Shown: positions 16,554 to 25,376, counted from the stretch's first letter. The stretch: 39,378 nt of DNA from Oscillospiraceae bacterium (GCA_015065065.1 SVQX01000018.1:1-39378); one strand, 5' to 3'. Notes: generated from the sequence alone by a model not told the origin. A program made the numbers and translations.

Positions 16554-17934
16554 AAATTATATCCTTTATATCGGCAATTATGCCATAATCCGCGTATTCG
16601 AATATGGGCGCGTTTTTATCGCTGTTCACTGCGATTACCGTACCCGCGCCATAAATTCCCGCAAGATGATGCACCGCTCCCGAAATTCCAAAGGCGACGT
16701 ACACCTTGGGCGCTACGGTCTTACCCGTAAGTCCGACCTGCGTAGGATACGGTGAAAGTCCCATATCCACTGCCCCGCGTGATGCCGCGATTTCCGCGCC
16801 GTGAGTCCCCGCAAGCGTGCGAAGGTTTTCAGCATACTCTGCCGCACCCACGCCAAGTCCGAATATCAGCTCGGCGCTCTCGCTTTTCGTCCGCACGGTT
16901 GCCATAGCGGGTGACGTATTGCAAACTATTTTTGCAATAATATTGCCGCCGAATGCGGGACGATACATATAGAGCCGCTCGCCGTCGCTTTCAAGCCGCG
17001 TGCAATCCGCGCAAAGTCCCGTTTCGAGCAATACCGCGACCGCCGCAGATATACGCTTACCCTCGTCCGAGCTGTCCCACAGCACGGCTGTCGGCTTTCC
17101 GTCGCGTATTTTTTGCGCTATGAGCTCGGGCGATTCCATTTGACAGAGTCTTACGTCGTCGCTGACGGTAAGCGCCATATCCATGGCACTCTCGCCATAA
17201 ACCCACACGTTTTTGAGCGGCGTTGCGCTTCCCTCTGTGGGCATATCCGCAAACCGCTCGCGCTCAAGCTCGTCCGACACTACCGTCAAAAGCTCGCTCG
17301 GTGATATCATTTTACACTTACGCTTGCCCGTATTGTTTTCAAAGGTGCTGACTACTCTTGTAGGCGAGCCTGCAAGTCCGCAACGGCTAATGTCAGCGCC
17401 AAGGTCTGCGGCGGTAAGAGTAATTACCCTACCAACCCTTGAGCGTATGCTCGGCAGGCGCAGATCGTGTATTTTTTCAAGGGTAAGCAGTGCAGGATAT
17501 CCGAGCGTCGCCTCATCACCCGAGCGGGATTTGCACGTGATCTGCCCCGCATCCGCATTGACGATCTCCATCACTCGCGTGGCAAGTGAATATCCCATGC
17601 GGGTTGCAATTCCAACGCCCACCTGCGCGGTGTCGCCCTCCATGGTTTGCCGTCCGCAGAACACCATATCCGGCTTCAATTTTTCGAGGGCAAGACCGAG
17701 GGCGTATCCCGTAGCCAGAGTGTCTGCTCCCGCAAACGCCTTGTCCGCAAGCAGATACGCCTCGCTCGCCCCAAGTCGCGTCAGTCGCAAAAGCATATCT
17801 GCCGAGCCTGCGGGCGCCATGGACAGCAATATGACCTCTGCCCCGTCCACTCGAAGCGCCGCCTCATAAGCCGCGGCGTCAAACGGACCGGGATCGCCGT
17901 TTTTAGACGGCTTTATACATACTACTATCCTCAT
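16552..17934 (-). CDS. electron transfer flavoprotein, fused beta-alpha subunits
   Basis: This 460-residue protein is a natural fusion. Residues ~1-205 are an ETF beta subunit (MRIVVCIKPSKNG, GRQTMEGDTAQVGVGIATRMG, the nucleotide-binding loop) and residues ~215-460 an ETF alpha subunit with the FAD site PTQVGLTGKTVAPKVYVAFG and ISGAVHHLAGIYGAG, then VNSDKNAPIFEYADYGI. The N-terminus of the beta part is shorter than in bifurcating EtfB. It carries electrons from a flavin dehydrogenase to a downstream acceptor in the cytoplasm. It is the last gene of the operon, 2 bp after the FGGY kinase, and the FAD oxidase and Fe-S protein of the same operon are its likely partners. Whether it bifurcates electrons cannot be told from sequence reading. 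Confidence 0.92.
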   Translation of the reverse strand: MRIVVCIKPSKNGDPGPFDAAAYEAALRVDGAEVILLSMAPAGSADMLLRLTRLGASEAYLLADKAFAGADTLATGYALGLALEKLKPDMVFCGRQTMEGDTAQVGVGIATRMGYSLATRVMEIVNADAGQITCKSRSGDEATLGYPALLTLEKIHDLRLPSIRSRVGRVITLTAADLGADISRCGLAGSPTRVVSTFENNTGKRKCKMISPSELLTVVSDELERERFADMPTEGSATPLKNVWVYGESAMDMALTVSDDVRLCQMESPELIAQKIRDGKPTAVLWDSSDEGKRISAAVAVLLETGLCADCTRLESDGERLYMYRPAFGGNIIAKIVCNTSPAMATVRTKSESAELIFGLGVGAAEYAENLRTLAGTHGAEIAASRGAVDMGLSPYPTQVGLTGKTVAPKVYVAFGISGAVHHLAGIYGAGTVIAVNSDKNAPIFEYADYGIIADIKDII

Positions 17935-17936
17935 AT

Positions 17937-19406
17937 CTACCTCTGTGCGTATATAGGCGCAAGGGCATCGTGGACGCGCACGTATTCCTCAAATATTTCA
18001 TTATACCGTTTAGTATTTTCGGGGTTTGGCGTTACGCGGTATTTGACGTGTATGCACCTTTTGACCGCCTCGTCAAAGGAATCAAAAGCGCCCACGGCAA
18101 CGCCCGCAAGCATAGCCGAGCCAAGCGAGGAATCACTGCTCTCGGTGATCTCAAGCTCCATATCCAGACAATCCGCCACTATCTGCGCCCACAGGCGGCT
18201 TTTTGCACCGCCGCCGATAAGGGTTGCGCGGGTAGCGCAAGGGATTCCAAGGGACAAGAGCTTTTTCTTTGAATGAAGCAGTGAAAACGCCACGCCCTCA
18301 AGCACGCTTCGGGTAAAATGTGCCTTTGTATGAGTAGAGCGAATTCCGATAAAGCTACCGCACAGCTTAGGGTCGGCATAGGGAGTCAGCTCGCCGTTGA
18401 TATATGGATGGAATATAAGTCCGTCGCATCCTACGCCTACAGCCTCCGCCCCTCCGTCAAGCTCTCTGTAATCACCGCCGAAGGTATCTCTGTACCAACG
18501 GAGGGAGGACGCCGCCGCCTTGGTCGCGCTTCCCGGATACCAGAGTCCCTCTGCAACGTGCGAGTAGTTCACCACGTCGCGGTCGGGGTACGGCTTATCC
18601 GTTATGACACAAATTCTGCCTGCGGTTGCAAGCTTTACGGTAGTCGCGCCCTTGATTATCGCGCCTGCGGCAAGTACCTCCATAACGGTATCCGTCGTGC
18701 CGCAAATGACGGGAATACCCTCGCACAGTCCCGTAAGCCTTGCCGCCTCGGCGGTGACAGAGCCAACGGTATCGGTCGGCTTTACAAGAGGAGGTAACAT
18801 ATCTACACTGATTCCCGCCAGAGTGCAAAGCTCCTCCGACCACTCACCCGCGCGGGTGTCATAAAGCATACTACCTTGCGCTTCGATACAGTCGGTGCAG
18901 TAAACGCCCGTCAGAAGGTATCGGATATAGTCCTTTTCAAAAAATATGTATCTTGTCTTTTCAAGCACGTCGGGGTGATTTTCCCTCAGCCACCAAAGCT
19001 GCGGCAGAGTCCACACCGTGTCGGGCTTGTGGAAGGTCAGCTCGAATATCCGCTCGCCGCACTGCGCTCTCAACGCTCTCGCCTGCGTGACACTTCGGCT
19101 GTCCGTCCAATGAATGGCGTTATAAAGCGGCGAAAAGTCCTTGTCGCAAGGCAGGAAGGTATGCGTTGCGGAATCCACCGCCACCGCAGAAATATCCGCG
19201 GGATCGATTCCGCTCCTGTCAAGCAATACTCTGACATTTTCGGACAGAGCGCGAACCCAATCGGCAGGTGCTTGCTCGCAAGCTCCCGCTTCGGGGTGGA
19301 AAGTGGGATATTCGACCGAATGCTCGGCGACAATTTTTCCGTCGTAGGACAGAAGCGTCGCCTTTGACGCACCGCCGCCGAAATCTATGCCAAGAAGATA
19401 TTTCAT
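17937..19406 (-). CDS. FGGY-family carbohydrate kinase (xylulokinase-like)
   Basis: I start at MKYLLGIDFGGG (19406), preceded by AAGGAG; the longer frame extends into the epimerase gene. The 489-residue product has the FGGY layout: phosphate-1 loop LLGIDFGGGASKATL at the N-terminus, AVDSATHTFLPCD, then WTDSRS with the catalytic-type Asp, and the phosphate-2/adenosine region ICGTTDTVMEVLAAG, GSATKAAASSLRWY and IGGGAKSRLWAQIVADCLD. Members phosphorylate ketoses or polyols with ATP. Overall it looks most like xylulokinases, though the sugar cannot be fixed. It sits between the epimerase and the ETF gene in the nine-gene operon and is one of two sugar kinases there. Confidence 0.92.
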   Translation of the reverse strand: MKYLLGIDFGGGASKATLLSYDGKIVAEHSVEYPTFHPEAGACEQAPADWVRALSENVRVLLDRSGIDPADISAVAVDSATHTFLPCDKDFSPLYNAIHWTDSRSVTQARALRAQCGERIFELTFHKPDTVWTLPQLWWLRENHPDVLEKTRYIFFEKDYIRYLLTGVYCTDCIEAQGSMLYDTRAGEWSEELCTLAGISVDMLPPLVKPTDTVGSVTAEAARLTGLCEGIPVICGTTDTVMEVLAAGAIIKGATTVKLATAGRICVITDKPYPDRDVVNYSHVAEGLWYPGSATKAAASSLRWYRDTFGGDYRELDGGAEAVGVGCDGLIFHPYINGELTPYADPKLCGSFIGIRSTHTKAHFTRSVLEGVAFSLLHSKKKLLSLGIPCATRATLIGGGAKSRLWAQIVADCLDMELEITESSDSSLGSAMLAGVAVGAFDSFDEAVKRCIHVKYRVTPNPENTKRYNEIFEEYVRVHDALAPIYAQR

Positions 19407-19435
19407 AATGATCTCCTTTTGTCGTGTATCAATTA

Positions 19436-20284
19436 TTATACTACCGTCAGAGTGTGTGAAAATACAAATTCCTCGCCCGCCTCCAACACTTTGATGCCTA
19501 CCTTTTGGGTGATATCGTAGCCGCTTCCCACCACGTCGGGCAGTCCGTTCCACGGCTCGATACAGATAAAGGGCGCGCCCATTACCTGCCACAAAAGCAG
19601 ATGCTCGGCGTCGGGATAATCGATCCTCAATGACCGTCCGCTGTTTCGGTTGCGAAGGGTGAGCGAGCGCGAGCCGATATCACGGAATATCAGCGCATCA
19701 ACAGCGAAATACTCCTCCTTCAAGGGCAGAACGCTTGTGTCTTCCATAACGGTCACCGTCTTGTCCGATAAGAGATTTTCTTCAAGCTGAGAGGCGTAAA
19801 GGGAGATGCTGTCGGAAAAGATGACGTCATACTCCTCAATGCCCTCGGAAGTCGCGTAGCCCTCGTGTCCGCCGAGGTTGAAGTACATCTTACCCGCTCC
19901 GGTATTTTTCACGGAATAGTCGATGCGCAAGGTCTTTCCTTCAAGAGTAAATACTGTGCGGAATTCATAATCAAACGGGAACTGTGCGCGTGTATCGTCG
20001 TCCGACTTATGTAAAAACACCGCGTGCTGTCCGTCACATTCCTCAAGCTCGAAGGTCTTAAAGCGCGCGTATCCATGCTTTTGCAAGGAATATTCCCTGC
20101 CCTCAAAGGTGTATTTACCCTCTTTAAGTCCACTGCATATGGGGAAAACGATAGGACAGGAGCTGCCCCAAAATTTTGAGTCCCCTTCCCAGATATACTC
20201 AACACCGCCGCAGGTAAGGCTTTTCAGCTCAGCTCCGCGCTCGCTTATCCTGGCAGTTACAAATTGATTTTTCAGCTCTGTCAT
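19436..20284 (-). CDS. aldose 1-epimerase family protein
   Basis: With the ATG at 20284 (MTELKNQFVTARISERGAEL), two bases after the IolB-like stop, the product has 282 residues; the longer frame needs a GTG inside the previous gene. It shows the galactose-mutarotase-like LacX pattern: GAELKSLTCGGVEYIWEGD, FPICSGLKEGKYTF, QKHGYARFKTFEL with the active-site His, then FNLGGHEGYA with the second His, and WNGLPDVVGSGYDI near the end. Such enzymes interconvert alpha and beta anomers, supplying the form used by an aldose isomerase. This fits the FucI-like isomerase in the operon. Confidence 0.9.
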   Translation of the reverse strand: MTELKNQFVTARISERGAELKSLTCGGVEYIWEGDSKFWGSSCPIVFPICSGLKEGKYTFEGREYSLQKHGYARFKTFELEECDGQHAVFLHKSDDDTRAQFPFDYEFRTVFTLEGKTLRIDYSVKNTGAGKMYFNLGGHEGYATSEGIEEYDVIFSDSISLYASQLEENLLSDKTVTVMEDTSVLPLKEEYFAVDALIFRDIGSRSLTLRNRNSGRSLRIDYPDAEHLLLWQVMGAPFICIEPWNGLPDVVGSGYDITQKVGIKVLEAGEEFVFSHTLTVV

Positions 20285-20286
20285 AG

Positions 20287-21087
20287 TTATCTTTTCTCGA
20301 TCCACGCATGCTCGGGATCACTGCTGCGGTTAAAACCCTGATAGTCCCCTGCCATCAACCAAAGGAAATAGCTCTGATAACCCGGCGTGGATACTGTTGT
20401 GTGATAGCCGTAGGGGAACTCTACAAGCTCGTCGCTCTTGACTCTGTACGCCTCGTCAATTTTGCCGTCGGAGGTATAAAGGCACTGAATACCAAAGCCC
20501 TGCTTGGGATCAAACAGAAAATAATATATCTCCTCCGCTATGCACTCGGTGGGCATATTGTCCTCGTCGTGCTTGTGAGGCGGGAAGCCTGCCCAGTTAC
20601 CCTCAGTGCAGTACGCCTCGCCAATGGTAAGTACCTTGGCGTTTGTGCTTCCGTCAATAATAAAGCTGGTTTCGCGCTGATAAGGCACTTCTCCAAGCAA
20701 TTTAAGCGTAACTCTGTCGGCACGAAGCAGCTGGGGCTGAGTTTTCTCTGTCACGGGAGTGGCACAAACGGCTATTTTCAAGTGGTCAAGCGCCGTTACG
20801 GTAAGGCTCTGCTCTATGGGCATATAAAAGCTCTCCGCGCGGCGATTTTCAAACACGCTGTTGCGGTTGCCGACATTTTCCCAAAGCTCTCCGTCAAAGG
20901 ACACGTTGCAGTGACCTTCAAGCAGAATAAAGGCAGTTTCCTTGTCCTCAGTGTTAAAATCCACCTGCTCGCCCGCATCAAGCTCAATAATACCGAACTC
21001 AAGCTTTTTCAGCGAGCATTCCCCTATCTTGCATATAGGAGTATAGCCCTTTGCAGGGATATAAGTTTTTTTGAAATTATAGCTCAT
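20287..21087 (-). CDS. iolB: IolB-like 5-deoxy-glucuronate isomerase family protein (KduI/IolB cupin)
   Basis: This 266-residue protein has the bicupin layout of IolB (about 270 residues). The key region is GNWAGFPPHKHDEDNMP, followed by EEIYYFLFDPKQGFGIQ, YTSDGKIDEAYRV and FPYGYHTTVSTPGYQSYFLW; the two His and one Glu of the metal site and the later His are kept. IolB converts 5-deoxy-glucuronate to the 2-deoxy-5-keto acid in inositol breakdown, feeding a PfkB kinase and an FBA-type aldolase, both of which are the next genes upstream here. However, IolG, IolE, IolD and IolA are missing in the window, so the true substrate may differ. Its start overlaps the kinase stop by 11 bp. Confidence 0.85.
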   Translation of the reverse strand: MSYNFKKTYIPAKGYTPICKIGECSLKKLEFGIIELDAGEQVDFNTEDKETAFILLEGHCNVSFDGELWENVGNRNSVFENRRAESFYMPIEQSLTVTALDHLKIAVCATPVTEKTQPQLLRADRVTLKLLGEVPYQRETSFIIDGSTNAKVLTIGEAYCTEGNWAGFPPHKHDEDNMPTECIAEEIYYFLFDPKQGFGIQCLYTSDGKIDEAYRVKSDELVEFPYGYHTTVSTPGYQSYFLWLMAGDYQGFNRSSDPEHAWIEKR

Positions 21088-21988
21088 AACCGCTCTCCTT
21101 CAAATATTTTTTGACAGTGTCAAGGTTGGGAACGCTCGCTCTCGCGCCCACGCCCGCGCATTTGAGCGCCGCAGTAGCACTTGCAAAGTGACAGCATTTT
21201 TCGTAATCATACCCCATAAGGACTGCCGCCGCAAAAGCGCCGTGGAAAACGTCCCCCGAGCCGTTTGAATCCTTTACGGTAACGGGATATACGGGATATG
21301 CCGCTTCCCTCTCGCCGTCGTATATTATACCGCCGCGAGAGCCTTGGGTGATAACGACAACGCGGGGAGAATACCTTTCAAAAAGCATTTTAGCCGCCGC
21401 TCTTGCATCATTCGCCCCCGTATGACCGAGAGCGAACTCCTCTGAGGGTATCATTATATCCGTCAGCGCGAGCAGATCTGCCACTCCGTCGTAAAGCCCG
21501 CCGCAATCGTAAAGCACGGGGACTCCGTTATCTCTTGCAAGCCTTGCCGCCGACACCGCCGCGCTCATTTCGTTTCCGTCCACCATGAGCAGATCGGCGT
21601 CGATTACAGCCTGTCTTTGAGCCTCGTCAAGCACGAGCGGGGGCAAGCTTCCCTTGTCAAAAACGCAGGTGCGGCTTGCGCTGTCTTCACACAGCCAGAT
21701 GGTTGAGGTAAATGATCTGTATCCGTCAAGCACGCGGATATTTTGCGTGCCGACACCGTATTTTTCAAAATCCGATTTGAGATATGCTCCGCCGCCGTCG
21801 CTTGAAAGCACGCCGATATAAGAGCTGTCTGCTCCCAGCTTTGCCGCCGCCACAAGTCCCGTGGCAACTGGTCCGCCACCCGACGGCTGTGCGGAGGCTG
21901 CGCGCATTTTGGTATCCTCTTGCGGATAGGTGGGAATATTGTAAAGCGTGTCCATAACACACGCGCCGATTCCTACGATCTTTTTCAT
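21077..21988 (-). CDS. PfkB-family carbohydrate kinase
   Basis: Starting at MKKIVGIGACVMDTLYNIP (21988), one base after the aldolase stop, the product has 303 residues. It has the ribokinase-fold N-terminal sugar-binding glycines (PSGGGPVATGLVAAAKLG, ~35-52), a SYIGVLSSDGGG segment and the C-terminal signature DSNGSGDVFHGAFAAAV with the catalytic Asp in GSGD. The GGGPVATG pattern recalls ketohexokinase/sulfofructose-kinase-like branches more than typical IolC, which has GGSPANIA; this is a weak hint. It should phosphorylate a keto sugar or keto acid so that the neighbouring aldolase can split it. The operon holds a second kinase of a different fold. Confidence 0.9.
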   Translation of the reverse strand: MKKIVGIGACVMDTLYNIPTYPQEDTKMRAASAQPSGGGPVATGLVAAAKLGADSSYIGVLSSDGGGAYLKSDFEKYGVGTQNIRVLDGYRSFTSTIWLCEDSASRTCVFDKGSLPPLVLDEAQRQAVIDADLLMVDGNEMSAAVSAARLARDNGVPVLYDCGGLYDGVADLLALTDIMIPSEEFALGHTGANDARAAAKMLFERYSPRVVVITQGSRGGIIYDGEREAAYPVYPVTVKDSNGSGDVFHGAFAAAVLMGYDYEKCCHFASATAALKCAGVGARASVPNLDTVKKYLKESGYEL

Positions 21989-21989
21989 A

Positions 21990-22826
21990 TTACGCCTTTC
22001 CCGACGCTCCCGCAAGTCTTATCTTTTCTACGGCAAGCGCCTTTACGTATTCAATAGGCTTTTTCATGAAAATATCAACGGCGATGCTGCGCTTGGGATC
22101 GTCAAGCGTTACCTTCGTTCCCTCTGCAAAAACGCAGCACAGGTCGGTTGCAATATTCATCTTGCGGATACCCGCATTGATAGCCGCCTTTACCTGATCG
22201 TCGGGAATTCCCGAGCCGCCGTGAAGCACCAACGGGATACCCGTAGCCTCGCGGATAGCCTTTATTCTGTCAATATCAAGGCAGGGGGGCTTTTTGTAGT
22301 GACCGTGAGCGTTGCCCACAAGCACTGCAAGGCAGGTAACGCCCGTCTGACGGACAAATTCAGCCGCCTCCTCGGGGGTTGTCATCTCGCCCATTACGTC
22401 GTCGTTTACAGAGCCAACGTGACCGATCTCGCCCTCAACGCCAACACCGACGTAGGAGCAGACCTCTACGGTATGCTTTGTCATTTCTACGTTCTTCTCA
22501 AAGGAATGTGCCGAGCCGTCAAGCATTATTCCCGTAGCCCCCCAACGCAGAGCGCGAGTGACCTCAAGCTCGGTGGGACCGTGGTCGAGGTGGAAGCAAA
22601 CGGGGACGCTTGCCTTATGCGCTCCTGCGACGATAGCGGGAGAGAGATAGTACCCTACCTCCTCCTTTACGAGTCGAGGATAAAGCTGAATGATAACGGG
22701 GGCTTTCTCCTCCTCTGCGGCGGCAAGCACACCCATGAGGCATTCGGTATTGTATACGTTGAATGCGGGGATGCAGTAGTTACCTGCATCCGCCATTCCT
22801 ATTATTTCCTGAAGTGTTACCAGCAT
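21990..22826 (-). CDS. class II fructose-bisphosphate/tagatose-bisphosphate aldolase family protein
   Basis: I start at MLVTLQEIIGMADAGNY (22826) behind AAGGAG; this gives 278 residues, normal for the short GatY/IolJ-type aldolases. Visible motifs: YCIPAFNVYN, VCFHLDHGPT with catalytic Asp and a zinc His, VEGEIGHVGS, VLVGNAHGHY with a second zinc His, VLHGGSGIP with the third zinc His, and KMNIATD for phosphate binding. The reaction is retro-aldol cleavage of a 1-phosphorylated ketose or keto acid to dihydroxyacetone phosphate and an aldehyde. Together with the PfkB kinase it forms the lower end of the pathway. The aldehyde produced cannot be named from sequence. Confidence 0.93.
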   Translation of the reverse strand: MLVTLQEIIGMADAGNYCIPAFNVYNTECLMGVLAAAEEEKAPVIIQLYPRLVKEEVGYYLSPAIVAGAHKASVPVCFHLDHGPTELEVTRALRWGATGIMLDGSAHSFEKNVEMTKHTVEVCSYVGVGVEGEIGHVGSVNDDVMGEMTTPEEAAEFVRQTGVTCLAVLVGNAHGHYKKPPCLDIDRIKAIREATGIPLVLHGGSGIPDDQVKAAINAGIRKMNIATDLCCVFAEGTKVTLDDPKRSIAVDIFMKKPIEYVKALAVEKIRLAGASGKA

Positions 22827-22836
22827 TTTGATCTCC

Positions 22837-23910
22837 TTAGATAAGCTCTTCGATAGCGATGATCTCAACGTCGCTCTGTGGTGCGTTCTTGAGCGAAACG
22901 TACTCGGACACGGATGCGGTGACAATGGTATTTGCCTTAACACCCTTTGCGTTAGCAATACGTCCCATCGCCACGTCCTCAATAACCTTGGGCATCCACT
23001 GAGCCATCAGGATGTTACCTGCCCACATGGTATGCTTACCGTTGCAGAGCATCTCGTCAAGGTTAAGATATGCGGAAATAACGTCTCTTGCAGGCTGTGT
23101 TTCGGACAGATCGCGAGCAAGCTGGAAGGGATCCTGATATACTGCCGTGCGGTCAGCCTTTACGGGCTTGATATCGCCGCTCTTTACAAGCTGTGCAAGG
23201 TAAGCGGTAAAGGTTACGATCTCAGCCGTCAGCTCGATTCCCCACTCTGCGTACTCGCGCTTGAGGACAGATGCGTCCTGCGGATCGTAAACGACTACCG
23301 TCTTGTACTGATTGAGCTGCTTTGCACACGCCGCCATCTGCGCACGTGTTTCGTCAGCCGCGCCGATAAGGTATGCAAGCTGCTGTCCCGAGGGAAGCTC
23401 GTCTGCAAGCACGGTAAAGGGCTTGCCCGCCTTCTCCAGCGCGCGTACAGCCACAGCGGCGATGCTTGCCGCCTTGTATCTTGCGTCAACACCAAGGAAA
23501 AACAGCGTGTCCGTTTTCTTAGCGTGAGCCGCAACCGCATCCTTCAATTCAACCCCGATCTCCTTTGCGCCGTATGCGTTTCCGCAGTCAAGACAATTTT
23601 CAACGAGAGTCATTATGTACTCGGGAAGCTTACCCTCCAGTGCCGCATCAAGACGCGCCGCCTTGGTAAACATTACGGGATCCCAGCCCGTTACGCACTC
23701 CTTGGTGCAAGCTCCACAGCAAGCACACTCGTATACGTTGTCGATAACCTCGGTCATATCGTAAACTCCGCGAGTCACGAGCGAAAGTCCGAGAGCGCGG
23801 GCACGCGAGGTGTTTCTCTCAAGTCCCGTTGCGTTGCCGATAGGGCAAATGTGTCTGCACATCCAACAGAAGCGGCAGGCATCAATATGTTGCTTATTAA
23901 GTTCATTCAT
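22837..23910 (-). CDS. iron-sulfur protein with two [4Fe-4S] sites and two degenerate CCG units
   Basis: This 357-residue protein starts behind GGGAGG. The N-terminal part is a bacterial ferredoxin-like module with C12-x2-C15-x2-C18-x3-C22-P and C62-x2-C65-x2-C68-x3-C72. The rest follows the HdrB/GlcF/LutA CCG fold pattern twice, but the cysteines are gone: the first unit reads LFFLGVDARY, ADELPSGQQLA and VVYDPQDASV, the second AVYQDPFQLARD, HTMWAGNIL and IVTASVSEYV where HDPC, CCG and CPxC would normally stand. So it likely passes electrons through the two clusters but lacks the non-cubane CCG cluster. It sits between the FAD oxidase and the aldolase and fits as the electron link to the fused ETF. 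Confidence 0.88.
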   Translation of the reverse strand: MNELNKQHIDACRFCWMCRHICPIGNATGLERNTSRARALGLSLVTRGVYDMTEVIDNVYECACCGACTKECVTGWDPVMFTKAARLDAALEGKLPEYIMTLVENCLDCGNAYGAKEIGVELKDAVAAHAKKTDTLFFLGVDARYKAASIAAVAVRALEKAGKPFTVLADELPSGQQLAYLIGAADETRAQMAACAKQLNQYKTVVVYDPQDASVLKREYAEWGIELTAEIVTFTAYLAQLVKSGDIKPVKADRTAVYQDPFQLARDLSETQPARDVISAYLNLDEMLCNGKHTMWAGNILMAQWMPKVIEDVAMGRIANAKGVKANTIVTASVSEYVSLKNAPQSDVEIIAIEELI

Positions 23911-23931
23911 TGTATTTTTCCTCCCCTCAAA

Positions 23932-25356
23932 TTAAAGTCCCAGCTTATAGGGGTTCATAATGCCGTTGGGGTCAAGCTGCTTTTTGATTCCCTCGAAAAC
24001 CTGCATAGCAGGACCGTACTGCTCCTTCATCAGGCGGCCCAGCTTAATGCCGACGCCGTGATGGTCGTTGACAACGCCGCCGTGCGCGATAGCCGTACGC
24101 ACGCCCGTGGTCCATATCTTCTGATGCAGGCGGAGCGCCTCGACGGGATCCTTCGGAACGTCGTCGCCCTCAACGATAAATCTATCGTACACCATAGCTC
24201 CCCACTCGTACCAGTGAGAGAAGTGCGCGATAAACTTCGCCTGCGGGAAGTTGGTTTCAATGGCATTCTTCATAGCCCAGTAGATCTCCTCAATCTTGTC
24301 GTAGGGCGCTATGGTATCCATAGTTCCGAACATCTGGGGCAAATCCATCATGTGACCGGGATAGAAGAAGGTGATCTTTTCGTTCCACCACTTCTCGCCG
24401 TACTCACTGCCAAGGTCCTCTGCGCCGTATTTCTTAAAGGTATCAAGGAGTATCTTTTCCTCGACAGCAACCATCTCGCTGCAGCCCTCATACGCCACGT
24501 TCATAAATGCGCCCTTGCGCTCAACGCCGACGATCTTCTTGATAAGCGAAGCAGTTTCCGCCTCGTCGTACAGACGCATAACGGAGGGCTTGAACTTCTG
24601 GAGAAGCTCACGGGAAGCCTCAAACGCGCCGTGCATATCCTTGAACAGGAATCCGCGGAAGCGACGCTCCTCGGGCTGATCGAAAATACGTATCTGCGCC
24701 TTGGTGATAACACCCAGTGTTCCCTCCGAGCCGATAAATATCTGGTTGAGATCGGGACCTGCCGCATGCTTGGGTGCGGGGGATGTGTAAATGATGTCGC
24801 CGTTGGGGAGAACTACCTCCATCTGAAGCACCATATCGTCGATCTTACCGTATTTGGTAGACACTACGCCGATACCGCGGTGCGCCAAAAATCCGCCTAC
24901 GGTAGAGCAAGTGAGAGAGGAGGGATAGTGCATTGTCGCCTTACCTACCTCGTTTGCCGCCCACTCGATGTGCTTGTAGATGGCACCGGTGCCGCACTCG
25001 ATATACATACCCTCGGTATTTACGTCGTAGATCTTATTCATACGCTTGGTGTCCAGCACGATACCGCCCGCTACGGGAATAGCGCCGCCCTGCGTTCCGC
25101 CGCCGCCGCCCCAGGTGGTTACGGGAATCTTGTAGTAGTTAGCAATTTTCAGCACCTTTGACGTTTCCTGTGCGTCCTTTGGCGCTACTACGAAATCAGC
25201 CTCGGGCATAAGTCTTCCTCTGTCCGCCCACATACGGGACAGCCAGTAATAGTCAACACTGTGCGTGACCTTGTCGATCTCTCTTGTGGAGCAATTCTCC
25301 TCTCCTACCGCATCCTCAAGCTCGGTAAGGATCATTGACTGCAAAAACTCGTTCAT
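23932..25356 (-). CDS. FAD-linked oxidase, VAO fold (GlcD / alkyl-DHAP-synthase-like)
   Basis: This 474-residue protein, with AAGGAG before its ATG, has the FAD_binding_4 fold: FVVAPKDAQETSKVLKIAN, the pyrophosphate loop TWGGGGGTQGG (residues ~81-91), TCSTVGGFLAHRG and GSEGTLGVITKAQIRIFD. The C-terminal half has GGVVNDHHGVGIKLGRLM, close to the His-rich motif of alkyl-dihydroxyacetone-phosphate synthase and also of GlcD/D-lactate dehydrogenases. I call it a dehydrogenase of a 2-hydroxyacid or sugar-derived alcohol; electrons would go via the Fe-S protein (22 bp downstream) to the fused ETF. An ether-lipid role is unlikely because fatty-acyl or DHAP acyltransferase genes are absent. Confidence 0.9.
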   Translation of the reverse strand: MNEFLQSMILTELEDAVGEENCSTREIDKVTHSVDYYWLSRMWADRGRLMPEADFVVAPKDAQETSKVLKIANYYKIPVTTWGGGGGTQGGAIPVAGGIVLDTKRMNKIYDVNTEGMYIECGTGAIYKHIEWAANEVGKATMHYPSSLTCSTVGGFLAHRGIGVVSTKYGKIDDMVLQMEVVLPNGDIIYTSPAPKHAAGPDLNQIFIGSEGTLGVITKAQIRIFDQPEERRFRGFLFKDMHGAFEASRELLQKFKPSVMRLYDEAETASLIKKIVGVERKGAFMNVAYEGCSEMVAVEEKILLDTFKKYGAEDLGSEYGEKWWNEKITFFYPGHMMDLPQMFGTMDTIAPYDKIEEIYWAMKNAIETNFPQAKFIAHFSHWYEWGAMVYDRFIVEGDDVPKDPVEALRLHQKIWTTGVRTAIAHGGVVNDHHGVGIKLGRLMKEQYGPAMQVFEGIKKQLDPNGIMNPYKLGL

Positions 25357-25376
25357 TTTATATCTCTCCTTGCAAA

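Noticed and set aside
20287..22826. Complete inositol catabolism cluster
   Set aside because: IolG, IolE, IolD and IolA are absent from the window, so only the lower three steps are matched.
22828..25161. Plus-strand open frame of 777 codons
   Set aside because: It is antisense to the Fe-S protein and FAD oxidase genes, both with clear motifs and good ribosome binding sites. No domain is visible in the frame.
23932..25356. Alkyl-DHAP synthase for ether lipids
   Set aside because: The His motif resembles it, but the gene lies in a carbohydrate/ETF operon with no acyltransferase or reductase for plasmalogens, so a dehydrogenase role is more likely.
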